Shown here one piece after another: positions 7,797 to 16,333 of a stretch of DNA of 60,679 nucleotides. Made by a program: the position numbers and the translations under genes. Within the stretch, counting starts at the first letter, position 1; each line of letters starts with the position of its first letter. The notes below the pieces were generated by a model. The model had not been told where the DNA came from, did no database searches, and worked only from the letters and a program-made list of their open reading frames with translations. Source of the DNA: an uncultured Bacteroides sp. (GTDB lineage: Bacteria > Bacteroidota > Bacteroidia > Bacteroidales > Bacteroidaceae). The stretch is from positions 1 through 60,679 of the forward strand of contig CAMTOS010000005.1 of the NCBI GenBank assembly GCA_947074195.1, in the 5' to 3' direction.

Positions 7797-10043
7797 TTAC
7801 CTGCTTACTTCCTGGAACTTGCGGCTTACCTTCATCAGGTTGATGGTGTAAGTCACTACATTTTGTGCTTCCTGAATCATGGTCAGATAAACCATACTTA
7901 CTCTCACACTGCCTTTCTGGCTTTGGATACGTTGCAATTCCTGACGTTTCAGATAAGAAAGCTGCGAATTCAGCTCATTGCCCATTCTGATTTCTTCGGT
8001 AATTGTATCATATTCGTTTTCTTCGAGTTTCGTCCGACATTGATGAATTAATGCGCTAATCGAATCGGCTACATCTCCGAATTCACCTTTCTGAATGGCA
8101 TCCAGCGGCTTGAAGTTATTATCGATATGTTCCAGACATGGCTCGCACAAGCGTGCAATACTGAACACCAGTTCGCTGGCAAAGTCATTACCCTGATAGT
8201 AATATAAACCTTTATCGAGTACGGTCTTGCTATCGAGTTTGCACATAGCCACCGTACCGGTACGTTTCATCTGCTTGATCAGTTGTTTCTCAAACTTGCA
8301 AGCACCCATTGCACGGCGCAGACCGCGAAGGTTTTCATGCAAGAAAGAAGTTACTGTCAGGCTGAAATTGTTTTCAGCGTATTCTAAAACCTTAGTCAGT
8401 TCTTCGCGGGTATGGATACGCATCAGTTCCAGTGTTTCTTCAGAATCGTTGCTCTGCATCAACTGTTTCAGCGTTTCGCTCTTCTCTTCTTTCTTCTTTT
8501 TATTTTTATAGATGACATGGCTGCGAATCAAACTCAATACAGCCAGAACAATCATAATGATAATAGCAATAGTCCCTCCGAAATGAATGATAAGTGCCAC
8601 AATGAAGCAGATAGTGAAAGCCGCACCGGCAGTGATAAACCATCCGCCGATAACACTCAACACACCTGTGATACGATAAACAGCTGAATCGCGTCCCCAT
8701 GCACGGTCGGCAAGTGAAGTACCCATAGCCACCATAAAAGTAACGTATGTGGTAGAAAGCGGTAGTTTCATAGATGTACCCAGTGCAATAAGCAAACCGG
8801 CAAGAACCAGATTTACCGAAGCACGTACAAGGTCGAATGCTCCGCCATCGGCAATAATTGCTTCATCTTTACGGAAACGTGTATTGGCCCATCTTTTAAA
8901 ACCTTCAGGCATTACACGAGTGATACCTCCGGCCATATTCATGCTGATACGAACCAGCGTACGGGCAATCGGTGTGCTACCGAAAGTTTCTTCTCCTTCA
9001 TCCTGACGCGATAGTGTAACTGATGTTTTAATTACATTATGTGCCTTTTTAGAGGTAGAAAGCGCAAATACCATAATCACACCTGCACCAAACAGGAAGT
9101 ACCAAGGCGTTTTAGCAGGACCTAACAAGGAAGTCATCAGATAACCATCAGCTCCAAAAGCTTGTCCGTTAGTCGTATAATCAATAAATGAAGAATAACC
9201 GGTTAGCGGAACGCCGATAAAGTTTACAAGGTCATTGCCTGCAAATGCCATAGCCAGTGAGAAGGTACCCAGCAATACGATAACTTTAAATACATTCACT
9301 TTGCACCAATATAGTGTCTGCATCAGCAGAGTGAAGAAAGCAAGCGAACTACCTAATATTAACCAGGTATGATCGTATATCCATGTCTTGGTATCCGAAG
9401 TCATGAATGCCGTATCTTTCAGCCCCTTGATCAGCATGAAGTAAATGATTGCGGTAACTGCTACACCACCAAACAAGCCGATGGAGTATTTCATGTGCTT
9501 CTTATAATTGAAGGCAAAAATCATACGGGCAAGCCATTGTACCACCATACCAAAGAAGAAAGCGATAACTACAGACAGGAATATACCCATGATGACGGAG
9601 AGCGCCTTGTCGGTATTGATGAGTTCGCTCAGATTGAGTGCGTCGTTGGTGTTGACCTTAACAAGCGCAAGAGCCAGCGTACCCCCCAGTAATTCGAACA
9701 CCAGCGATACGGTAGTCGAAGTAGGCATTCCCATTGAGTTAAACACGTCCAGCAACACGACGTCGGTGAGCATTACTGCAAGCAGAATGCACATAATCTC
9801 CTGAAAATAGAAGTGCTGCGGTTGATAAATACCGTGCCGGGCAATGTCCATCATCCCGTTAGAGAGGGATGCACCTACAAAAACACCGATACCGGCAATA
9901 ATGAGGATGGTTCTGAAAGAAGCAGTTTTGGCGCCTACGGCTGAGTTGAGAAAATTAACAGCATCATTGCTCACACCGACAACAAGGTCGAATATGGCAA
10001 GAGCGAATAGAAAAATTACAATACACAAATAGATCGTTTCCAT
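7797..10043 (-). CDS. Inorganic phosphate transporter, PiT (PHO4) family with C-terminal PhoU/DUF47-like domain
   Basis: A 748-residue inner-membrane phosphate symporter. Residues 1-~530 carry about ten hydrophobic segments with two PHO4-type signatures: DLVVGVSNDAVNFLNSAVG (residues 20-38) and, in the second half, the SMKLPLSTTYVTFMVAMGTS region. After a Lys/Glu-rich stretch (KNKKKKEEKSE), the last ~215 residues are soluble, helical and resemble the PhoU/DUF47 domains that accompany Pit transporters. This fused two-domain form is common in Bacteroidetes. The gene lies 69 bp downstream of the polyphosphate kinase gene on the same strand, so phosphate uptake and polyphosphate storage are encoded side by side and probably share a transcript. 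Confidence 0.93.
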   Translation of the reverse strand: METIYLCIVIFLFALAIFDLVVGVSNDAVNFLNSAVGAKTASFRTILIIAGIGVFVGASLSNGMMDIARHGIYQPQHFYFQEIMCILLAVMLTDVVLLDVFNSMGMPTSTTVSLVFELLGGTLALALVKVNTNDALNLSELINTDKALSVIMGIFLSVVIAFFFGMVVQWLARMIFAFNYKKHMKYSIGLFGGVAVTAIIYFMLIKGLKDTAFMTSDTKTWIYDHTWLILGSSLAFFTLLMQTLYWCKVNVFKVIVLLGTFSLAMAFAGNDLVNFIGVPLTGYSSFIDYTTNGQAFGADGYLMTSLLGPAKTPWYFLFGAGVIMVFALSTSKKAHNVIKTSVTLSRQDEGEETFGSTPIARTLVRISMNMAGGITRVMPEGFKRWANTRFRKDEAIIADGGAFDLVRASVNLVLAGLLIALGTSMKLPLSTTYVTFMVAMGTSLADRAWGRDSAVYRITGVLSVIGGWFITAGAAFTICFIVALIIHFGGTIAIIIMIVLAVLSLIRSHVIYKNKKKKEEKSETLKQLMQSNDSEETLELMRIHTREELTKVLEYAENNFSLTVTSFLHENLRGLRRAMGACKFEKQLIKQMKRTGTVAMCKLDSKTVLDKGLYYYQGNDFASELVFSIARLCEPCLEHIDNNFKPLDAIQKGEFGDVADSISALIHQCRTKLEENEYDTITEEIRMGNELNSQLSYLKRQELQRIQSQKGSVRVSMVYLTMIQEAQNVVTYTINLMKVSRKFQEVSR

Positions 10044-10112
10044 ATAAAATATGCATATACACTTAATGTTGCAAATTACGCATATTTTTATTGCACGGAG
10101 GTGTCATACATA

Positions 10113-12188
10113 TTACAAAGGTGTTTCATTCTTTGCCTTCAGATAATCATAGAAAGTGTATTGTGCTCTAACCTTCTCACCATTGTGGCAAGGTTTGAAA
10201 CAGTTTCGTAATTTCTCGTCCACAAAACATCCCTTCTGATTATCTTTAAGCTGGATTTGCAGCATATCTATCATCTCTTTCTTGATATCCGGATCGAGAA
10301 TAGGTGTTACTGCCTCAATACGACGATAGAGGTTGCGTTTCATCCAGTCGGGTGAGCCGCAATAGACCTTAGGATTACCAGCATTGCCGAAATACCAGAT
10401 GCGTGCATGCTCCAGAAAGCTATCCACAATGCGGGTAACACGGATATTCCGGCTATAGGGCTGATTAGGAATAAGACAACAAATGCCGCGTATAATCAGA
10501 TCGATCTTTACGCCTTTTTCAGAAGCTTCGTACAACCGGTTAATCATAGTGGTATCCTGCAGGGCATTCATCTTTAATATGATATGACCTCCTTTTCCTT
10601 TTTCTGCCAGCTTTATTTCATGGTCAATCAGCTTGTTTAGTTCTTTAATCAGATTGAAGCGTGCCACAAGCAGGGTAGTGAACTTTGGGTTCGCTTTTCC
10701 CTGAAGGGTACGGAAGAGCGTATATAAATCACGTGTCACTTTGTGATTGCTGGTAAACAGACCACAATCGGCATAGAGTTTAGCAGTCTTTTCATTGAAG
10801 TTTCCGGTACTGATATAGGCAAAGTCACAGATATGGTCATCATCGGCACTCTTCCGGCGAATGAGCGCTACTTTGGCATGAACCTTTAATCCGGGAATGC
10901 TATAGATAATTTTAATCCCTGCCTTCTTCATCATTTCGGCTGTAGCCAGATTGTTCTCCTCGTCAAATCTTGCTTTCAATTCTACGAATACCGTCACCTT
11001 CTTGCCATTTTGTGCTGCTGCAATCAATGCATTAATTACTTCTGAGTTTTCAGCCACGCGATATTGTGTCAGCATAATCTCTCGGGTGTTCTTATCATGT
11101 ACCGCTTCGAAGAGAAAATGAATAAAGTGTTCGAATGAATGATATGGATAATGAAGTAGTAAATCCTTCTTTTCAATATATTCAAATACCGAGCCTTTTT
11201 CACCCAGGCTGTTCAGTCGCATGGGTTTGGGCTTCTCTATCTTATGAAGATTCTTCACCGGATTCGGTAGCAAGCGCAGATCCTCAAGATTCAGATGTGC
11301 ATCGGCCGGAACCAGTTCGTCACGATTGATGTGAAACGCCTCGATCAGAAAATCAAGAAAATCCTGTGGCATATGACTATCGTATACAAAGCGGCAGACA
11401 GCACCGATTTTGCGTTTCTTTATCTTCTTCTTTACCTGCTCTACCAGGTCGAAAGAGTTGGTAGTGTCTTCTATCAGAATATCTGCATCCCGTGAGATAC
11501 GAATGCAAAATGCTCTGTCCAGAAGATAACCGGGGAATATCTGATTGAGATTTGCCTTGATGATATCTTCTATATACATAATATAGTGATAGCCTTTTTC
11601 TTCGGGCAACTCTATAAAACGCGGCACTTTACTATAGGGTATCTTGATCACGAAGTACTGAACATGATTGGGATCATCTTCTGTAGTATCATTTAAAAAC
11701 AGACGCACTGAGAGGTACAGGCGATTGTCGCGCAGGAACGAAACGACTTTATCTTTATAGATAGGTACCGGCTGAAGAAACGGGAAGATCTCTTCGCGGA
11801 AAAAGTCGGTGATGAATTTCCGGTGAAAAGCCGAAACTTCTGTGTTCTGATAGAAAATGATGTGATGTTTCCGGAGGGCAGGAATAATCTTATTCTCGTA
11901 AATACGGATGCGCTGGCGGATTTGCCAGGTTACTTCCTTATTAATTTCATCTAACAATATGGCGGCCGACTGAACTGTCTCTCCATCTTCGCGGGTGGCA
12001 CCGGTGGCTACTGCTTTATGATCGGCTACACGTACTTTATAAAACTCTTCAAGATTCGATGAGAATATCGATACGAAGTTGATTCGTTCGTATAATGGCA
12101 ATTTCGTGTCTTCGGCTTCAAGAAGTACACGATAATTGAATGACAGCCAGCTAATGTCGCGTTTGAAATAGCGATAATTGTGCTCCAT
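10113..12188 (-). CDS. ppk1: Polyphosphate kinase 1
   Basis: Reversibly polymerises the terminal phosphate of ATP into polyphosphate. The 691-residue product begins MEHNYRYFKRDISWLSFNYR, the family start. Both phospholipase-D-like catalytic domains are present, with the two key histidines in GLKVHAKVALI (the autophosphorylated one by homology to E. coli His435) and LEHARIWYFGNAGN. An upstream in-frame GTG at 12227 would add 13 residues, but it lies above the transcription start predicted from the TATATTTG box at 12205-12212, so the ATG at 12188 is chosen. It diverges from the phosphoesterase gene, with overlapping promoters, and is followed by the PiT transporter gene. Confidence 0.96.
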   Translation of the reverse strand: MEHNYRYFKRDISWLSFNYRVLLEAEDTKLPLYERINFVSIFSSNLEEFYKVRVADHKAVATGATREDGETVQSAAILLDEINKEVTWQIRQRIRIYENKIIPALRKHHIIFYQNTEVSAFHRKFITDFFREEIFPFLQPVPIYKDKVVSFLRDNRLYLSVRLFLNDTTEDDPNHVQYFVIKIPYSKVPRFIELPEEKGYHYIMYIEDIIKANLNQIFPGYLLDRAFCIRISRDADILIEDTTNSFDLVEQVKKKIKKRKIGAVCRFVYDSHMPQDFLDFLIEAFHINRDELVPADAHLNLEDLRLLPNPVKNLHKIEKPKPMRLNSLGEKGSVFEYIEKKDLLLHYPYHSFEHFIHFLFEAVHDKNTREIMLTQYRVAENSEVINALIAAAQNGKKVTVFVELKARFDEENNLATAEMMKKAGIKIIYSIPGLKVHAKVALIRRKSADDDHICDFAYISTGNFNEKTAKLYADCGLFTSNHKVTRDLYTLFRTLQGKANPKFTTLLVARFNLIKELNKLIDHEIKLAEKGKGGHIILKMNALQDTTMINRLYEASEKGVKIDLIIRGICCLIPNQPYSRNIRVTRIVDSFLEHARIWYFGNAGNPKVYCGSPDWMKRNLYRRIEAVTPILDPDIKKEMIDMLQIQLKDNQKGCFVDEKLRNCFKPCHNGEKVRAQYTFYDYLKAKNETPL

Positions 12189-12204
12189 AAAGTATAGATT
12201 TCCC

Positions 12205-12235
12205 CAAATATAAATACCTTTGTGCACATAAACAA
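12205..12235 (-). promoter_or_regulatory. ppk1 promoter (TTG - 20 bp - TATATTTG)
   Basis: Minus-strand TTG at 12233-12235, a 20-bp spacer, and TATATTTG at 12205-12212, fitting the Bacteroidetes -33/-7 layout. The predicted start near 12200 gives a leader of about 12 nt. Confidence 0.6.
12215..12222 (+). promoter_or_regulatory. Promoter -7 box of the divergent phosphoesterase gene
   Basis: TACCTTTG matches TAnnTTTG. It sits inside the spacer of the opposing ppk1 promoter, so the two polymerase footprints must overlap. The -33 element is weak (ATTTCC near 12198). Confidence 0.5.
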
Positions 12236-12242
12236 GAAAAGA

Positions 12243-12734
12243 ATGACGAAAGTTGGAATCTTATCAGACACACATGCTTATTGGGATGAGAAGTACCTAA
12301 AGTACTTTGAATCATGCGATGAGATATGGCATGTGGGCGATATAGGCTCGATGGAAGTAGCCGAACGTTTATCGGCTTTCAAACCATTGCGGGCAGTATA
12401 CGGGAATATCGACGGACAGGACATCAGAAGAGTGTATCCATTGGTCAATCGCTTTCAGATTGAAGGAGTGGAGGTGTTGATGAAGCATATTGGTGGTTAT
12501 CCCGGCAAATACGATTCTTCTATAGCTGGTACGCTGATGGTAAGACCGCCGCAACTCTTTATCAGCGGACATTCGCATATCCTGAAAGTTAAGTATGACA
12601 AGACATTGAACATGCTACATATTAATCCGGGCGCTGCCGGTAAACAAGGGTTTCATAAAACCCGAACCATGGTGCGTCTGGTCATTGACGGAAAAGAATT
12701 TAAAGACCTGGAAGTAATAGAATTGGCTGACTAA
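12243..12734 (+). CDS. YfcE/MJ0936-type metallophosphoesterase
   Basis: A 163-residue cytoplasmic phosphodiesterase of the calcineurin-like superfamily. Ordered metal-binding motifs are visible: ILSDTHA at residues 6-12 (D-x-H), HVGDIG, VYGNIDG (GN[ID]D-like), KHIGG and SGHSHILK (GHxH). The open frame extends to a GTG at 12222, but that base is the last of the -7 box, so ATG 12243 is used. YfcE-type enzymes hydrolyse phosphodiesters such as bis-pNPP in vitro; the physiological substrate is unknown. It is transcribed alone, divergent from ppk1. Confidence 0.92.
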   Translation: MTKVGILSDTHAYWDEKYLKYFESCDEIWHVGDIGSMEVAERLSAFKPLRAVYGNIDGQDIRRVYPLVNRFQIEGVEVLMKHIGGYPGKYDSSIAGTLMVRPPQLFISGHSHILKVKYDKTLNMLHINPGAAGKQGFHKTRTMVRLVIDGKEFKDLEVIELAD

Positions 12735-12809
12735 AGACTGTTATTTGTGCGGTTTCTCGTTTTATTGTCTATTTTAGTGAATCCTTAACACAGAGATTGT
12801 CATGTTTTT

Positions 12810-12840
12810 TTTGCCAAGTGAAAAATCTTTCCTTATTTTG
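12810..12840 (+). promoter_or_regulatory. Promoter of rfbA-rfbB
   Basis: TTTG at 12810-12813, a 20-bp spacer and TATTTTG at 12834-12840, one base short of the TAnnTTTG form. The predicted start is about 15 bp before the rfbA ATG. Confidence 0.55.
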
Positions 12841-12860
12841 CCTAATAATTTAAACTCCAT

Positions 12861-13730
12861 ATGAAAGGTATTATACTTGCCGGTGGTTCTGCAACACGGC
12901 TTTATCCTCTCTCAAAGGCTTTATCGAAGCAAATGATGCCGGTATATGACAAACCGATGATCTATTATCCACTATCTACCTTAATGCTTGCAGGTATTCG
13001 CGAAGTTCTGATTATTTCGACTCCGCGCGATTTACCGATGTTTCGCGATTTGTTAGGTGATGGCAGTAGACTGGGAATGACTTTTCAATATGTAGTTCAG
13101 GAGGAACCAAACGGACTGGCTCAGGCTTTTGTGCTGGGAGCCGATTTTCTGAATGGCGAACCTGGTTGCCTTATTTTGGGTGACAATCTTTTCTACGGAC
13201 AAGGCTTTACGGCTATGCTGCAACATGCAAAGGAACAATGCAAAGAGAAAGGGGCATGTATCTTTGGATATTACGTGAAGGATCCGCGCGCTTACGGCGT
13301 TGTCGAATTTGACGCGAATTGTCATGTAGTCTCGATTGAAGAAAAACCCGAAAATCCCAAAAGCCAGTATGCGGTTCCGGGATTATATTTTTATGATGCT
13401 ACTGTTGTCGACAAAGCGGCGAAACTCAAGCCTTCTGAAAGGGGAGAATATGAAATAACCGATTTGAATAAATGCTACCTTGAAGAAGGTACACTGCATG
13501 TCGAACTTTTCGGACGTGGCTTTGCATGGCTCGATACCGGTAATTGTGAAAGTCTGCTCGAAGCATCGAACTTTGTAGCTACTATTCAAAACCGTCAGGG
13601 CTTTTATGTGAGTTGTATCGAAGAGATCGCATGGCGAAACGGATGGATTACGACAGAACATTTACATCAGCTTGGACTTGAACACTCCAACACAGCATAT
13701 GGCAACTATTTAATTCAGCTATTACATTAA
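12861..13730 (+). CDS. rfbA: Glucose-1-phosphate thymidylyltransferase
   Basis: Makes dTDP-glucose from dTTP and glucose 1-phosphate, the first step to dTDP-rhamnose and related sugars. The 289-residue protein opens [20 protein letters not shown], with the nucleotide loop GGSATRL at residues 8-14 (most homologues have GGxGTRL), then [25 protein letters not shown] holds the sugar/metal site Asp and EEKPENPKS and FAWLDTGN follow. Its length is typical. rfbB starts 15 bp downstream, so the two form an operon. The next two pathway genes (rfbC, rfbD) are not in the window. Confidence 0.96.
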   Translation: MKGIILAGGSATRLYPLSKALSKQMMPVYDKPMIYYPLSTLMLAGIREVLIISTPRDLPMFRDLLGDGSRLGMTFQYVVQEEPNGLAQAFVLGADFLNGEPGCLILGDNLFYGQGFTAMLQHAKEQCKEKGACIFGYYVKDPRAYGVVEFDANCHVVSIEEKPENPKSQYAVPGLYFYDATVVDKAAKLKPSERGEYEITDLNKCYLEEGTLHVELFGRGFAWLDTGNCESLLEASNFVATIQNRQGFYVSCIEEIAWRNGWITTEHLHQLGLEHSNTAYGNYLIQLLH

Positions 13731-13745
13731 ACTATATAGAATTGT

Positions 13746-14885
13746 ATGAAGACCTATCTTGTAACCGGTGCTGCCGGATTTATTGGTGCTAACTACGTGA
13801 AATATATTCTGGCTAAGCACGAAGACATCCGCGTTATTGTGCTGGATGCTTTAACTTATGCAGGAAATTTAGGAACTATCAAAAACGATCTCGACAACGA
13901 ACGTTGTTTCTTTGTTCGTGGCGATATCTGCGACCGTGATCTGATTGATCACCTTTTTACTGAATATAAATTTGATTATATCATAAACTTCGCTGCCGAA
14001 AGTCATGTAGACCGAAGCATCGAGAATCCGCAGTTGTTTCTGACAACCAACATTCTTGGTACTCAGAATCTACTGGATGCAGCCCGCAGAGCCTGGGTAG
14101 TGGGTAAAGACGAATTCGGTTATCCGAAATGGACTAAAGGCATACGCTTTCATCAGGTTTCTACGGATGAAGTTTATGGTTCCTTAGGTGCAGAAGGATA
14201 TTTTACCGAAACTACTCCCTTATCACCACGCAGTCCGTACAGCGCTTCAAAAGCAAGTGCCGATATGATTGTTATGGCCTATATGGATACGTATAAATTG
14301 CCTGTAACTATTTCACGTTGCTCAAACAATTATGGTCCTTATCATTTCCCTGAAAAACTTATTCCTTTGATTATAAAGAATATTCTTGAGGGCAAAAAGC
14401 TTCCGGTTTATGGTGATGGTGCTAATATTCGCGACTGGTTGTATGTAGAAGATCATTGCAAGGCAATTGATATGATTGTTAACAGCAACAAAGATGGTGA
14501 AGTATACAATGTAGGTGGTCATAATGAAAAGACCAATCTGGAAATTGTGAAGATCACTATTGCTACAGTACGTCGGTTAATGGAGGAAAATCCCGAATAC
14601 CGCAAAGTACTGAAGAAGCGCGAGAAGAATGAAGAAGGCGAAATTATGATTGACTGGATTAATGATGATCTGATCTCTTTCGTTAAAGATCGCCTGGGGC
14701 ATGATTTCCGTTATGCGATTGATCCGACCAAGATTACCGAAACATTGGGCTGGACACCCGAAACTCCTTTCGAGGAAGGTATCGTTAAAACAATCGAATG
14801 GTATCTGAACAATCAGGATTGGGTTGCCGAAGTCACAACCGGTGATTACCAGAACTATTACGAACAAATGTACAAAAAGCGCTGA
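13746..14885 (+). CDS. rfbB: dTDP-glucose 4,6-dehydratase
   Basis: Second step of the dTDP-deoxysugar pathway, giving dTDP-4-keto-6-deoxyglucose with NAD as internal cofactor. An extended short-chain dehydrogenase: the Rossmann motif GAAGFIGANY starts at residue 8, FAAESHVDRSI follows, STDEVYGSLG holds the catalytic Thr-Asp-Glu, and SPYSASKASADM holds Tyr-x3-Lys. At 379 residues it is longer than the usual ~355, mainly because of a charged insert around residues 285-310 (KKREKNEEGE...), which I recall in Bacteroidales versions. Operon partner of rfbA; ends at a strong hairpin. Confidence 0.96.
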   Translation: MKTYLVTGAAGFIGANYVKYILAKHEDIRVIVLDALTYAGNLGTIKNDLDNERCFFVRGDICDRDLIDHLFTEYKFDYIINFAAESHVDRSIENPQLFLTTNILGTQNLLDAARRAWVVGKDEFGYPKWTKGIRFHQVSTDEVYGSLGAEGYFTETTPLSPRSPYSASKASADMIVMAYMDTYKLPVTISRCSNNYGPYHFPEKLIPLIIKNILEGKKLPVYGDGANIRDWLYVEDHCKAIDMIVNSNKDGEVYNVGGHNEKTNLEIVKITIATVRRLMEENPEYRKVLKKREKNEEGEIMIDWINDDLISFVKDRLGHDFRYAIDPTKITETLGWTPETPFEEGIVKTIEWYLNNQDWVAEVTTGDYQNYYEQMYKKR

Positions 14886-14910
14886 GGCTTCAGCCATTTG
14901 ATATAACAAG

Positions 14911-14948
14911 AAAAGTGTTGCTTCCCGAAAGAGGCAACACTTTTTTTA
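14911..14948 (+). terminator. Terminator after rfbB
   Basis: AAAAGTGTTGC (14911-14921) pairs with GCAACACTTTT (14934-14944), followed by a T tract. The opposing HAD gene ends 15 bp further on, and the stem may serve both. Confidence 0.85.
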
Positions 14949-14962
14949 TGATAGATGAAGAG

Positions 14963-15646
14963 TTATTTATAAATCGTTTCCCAGGCATCACTCAATGCCT
15001 GCATCGATGGATAAAGCTCGCTTGCACCTGCATTTAGCAAAACATCGTCAGGTATAGGTCCGGTATTTACGCCAATCGTATAAATTCCTGCTGCAACACC
15101 CGCTTCTACACCGAGCGGAGCATTCTCTATAACAATCGCTTCATCCTGTTTAAATCCTCCTTTTTCAAGTGCCATTAAGTATGGTTCCGGATGAGGCTTG
15201 CCATGTTTCACATCATAAGCTGTCACCATGAGTTCGGGTTTAAAAATGCCGGGATAATGGTGGTCCAGGCGATCGAGTAGGGAACGTTGTCCGGAACCCG
15301 TTACCAGCATAATGGTTAGTCCGGCTGCTTTTACTTTCTGCAGTAACTCCCATGCGCCCGGCATCGGTTCGGCTTCAGGAAAACTGTTGAACAGTTTGCT
15401 TTTCTCTTTATACAGGTTTTCAATCTCTTCCTGCGTTGCATCTTTACCGTACTGACGTTGATAAATGATGTTTATTGTTCCGGCTGCAGTACGTCCTTCG
15501 TGCAGATAAGCTTCCTCTCTGCTAAGGTCCAGACCGTGATTTGTCATTACTTCATTCCATGCTTTCGAATGATAGGGCATAGAATTGAAAAGCACGCCAT
15601 CCATATCGAATAAAACGGCTTTTAAGTTTATATTTTCGGGAATCAT
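14963..15646 (-). CDS. HAD-superfamily phosphatase (beta-phosphoglucomutase-like)
   Basis: A 227-residue HAD hydrolase with an alpha-helical cap. Motif I FDMDGVLF gives the nucleophile D14 and acid D16; motif II is MLVTGSG; motif III Lys lies in VKHGKPHPEPY; motif IV is VIENAPLGVEAGVAAG. The subfamily covers beta-phosphoglucomutases and sugar-phosphate phosphatases, and the substrate cannot be read from sequence. A single gene, converging on rfbB; a minus-strand TACCTTTG box (15675-15682) sits 29 bp upstream of its start. Confidence 0.88.
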   Translation of the reverse strand: MIPENINLKAVLFDMDGVLFNSMPYHSKAWNEVMTNHGLDLSREEAYLHEGRTAAGTINIIYQRQYGKDATQEEIENLYKEKSKLFNSFPEAEPMPGAWELLQKVKAAGLTIMLVTGSGQRSLLDRLDHHYPGIFKPELMVTAYDVKHGKPHPEPYLMALEKGGFKQDEAIVIENAPLGVEAGVAAGIYTIGVNTGPIPDDVLLNAGASELYPSMQALSDAWETIYK

Positions 15647-15674
15647 CTCTTTTTACCTATTGATTTTCAGCATA

Positions 15675-15720
15675 CAAAGGTACAATATTTTTGTAGATTC
15701 GTTTAGAATATCTAATTTTG
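15675..15720. promoter_or_regulatory. Divergent promoters: HAD gene (minus) and small lipoprotein (plus)
   Basis: Minus strand: TACCTTTG at 15675-15682 for the HAD gene. Plus strand: TTTG at 15690-15693, a 19-bp spacer and TAATTTTG at 15713-15720, a near-perfect Bacteroidetes promoter. The plus-strand box ends one base before an ATG at 15722, which argues that translation starts at 15743 instead. Confidence 0.65.
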
Positions 15721-15742
15721 TATGAACATAAACCCTGATGAC

Positions 15743-16231
15743 ATGAAGTTTAATTATATATCTATACTATTTTTATTCTTGCTGTGTTCCTGCACAGACA
15801 ATGCGGACAGTCCTATTATTAATGTAGAAAAGCTGTTTGTGAATGGTGATTTGACTCAGAACTTTGCTTATGATACAGACATGATGCCTGTACTGAGTAT
15901 CGGAGATGAGGTGGAAGTTATTCTGTATCTGGATGGTATGGGCTCTGAGTTGCAGACATTTCAGTTAGACAAGGATAATGAATTGATGACAGAAATTAAT
16001 TATGCTCATAGCATTGTGTCTAATGATGCAAACCTGACTGATGAGAAGAATGGTCGTCTCCGTTTTAAAGATGGAGTGATGTATACACAGTTAAAAGTTA
16101 ATGCTACCGTACAGGAAATCGATACAGATAATACGGTAAAACTTAGCTTTTATCTCTCTTCAAAGGCTGAATGCGAAACAGCCCAGGAAATTATATTGTT
16201 TAATTTAAATCTGGATACGGCTATACTTTAA
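15743..16231 (+). CDS. Small lipoprotein of unknown function
   Basis: A 162-residue protein starting MKFNYISILFLFLLCSCTDN, a lipoprotein signal peptide with lipobox LCSC, so it should be lipidated at the second Cys of that motif (residue 17) and face the periplasm or cell surface. An ATG at 15722 would add seven polar residues ahead of the signal peptide and lies at or above the predicted transcription start, so it was rejected. The mature part has no cysteines until near the end, no obvious repeats or enzymatic motifs, and a beta-rich composition. I do not recognise the family. It stands alone and converges on pgi across a strong hairpin. Confidence 0.75.
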   Translation: MKFNYISILFLFLLCSCTDNADSPIINVEKLFVNGDLTQNFAYDTDMMPVLSIGDEVEVILYLDGMGSELQTFQLDKDNELMTEINYAHSIVSNDANLTDEKNGRLRFKDGVMYTQLKVNATVQEIDTDNTVKLSFYLSSKAECETAQEIILFNLNLDTAIL

Positions 16232-16252
16232 CCTCAATCCGGTAAAAATACA

Positions 16253-16316
16253 AAAGCCATAAAAGATTGTTTTCAGAGTTAATTCTCTTATTCCAATCTT
16301 TTATGGCTTTCTTATA
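16253..16316. terminator. Bidirectional terminator between the lipoprotein gene and pgi
   Basis: A perfect 17-bp inverted repeat: the arm at 16253-16269 (AAAGCCATAAAAGATTG) and its complement at 16294-16310, with a 24-nt loop. It lies between the convergent gene ends. Confidence 0.8.
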
Positions 16317-16333
16317 TACTATAGCCTGATGGC

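Noticed and set aside
12222..12242. GTG starts for the phosphoesterase (12222) and ppk1 (12227)
   Set aside because: Both lie in or above the promoter boxes and add residues unlike the families.
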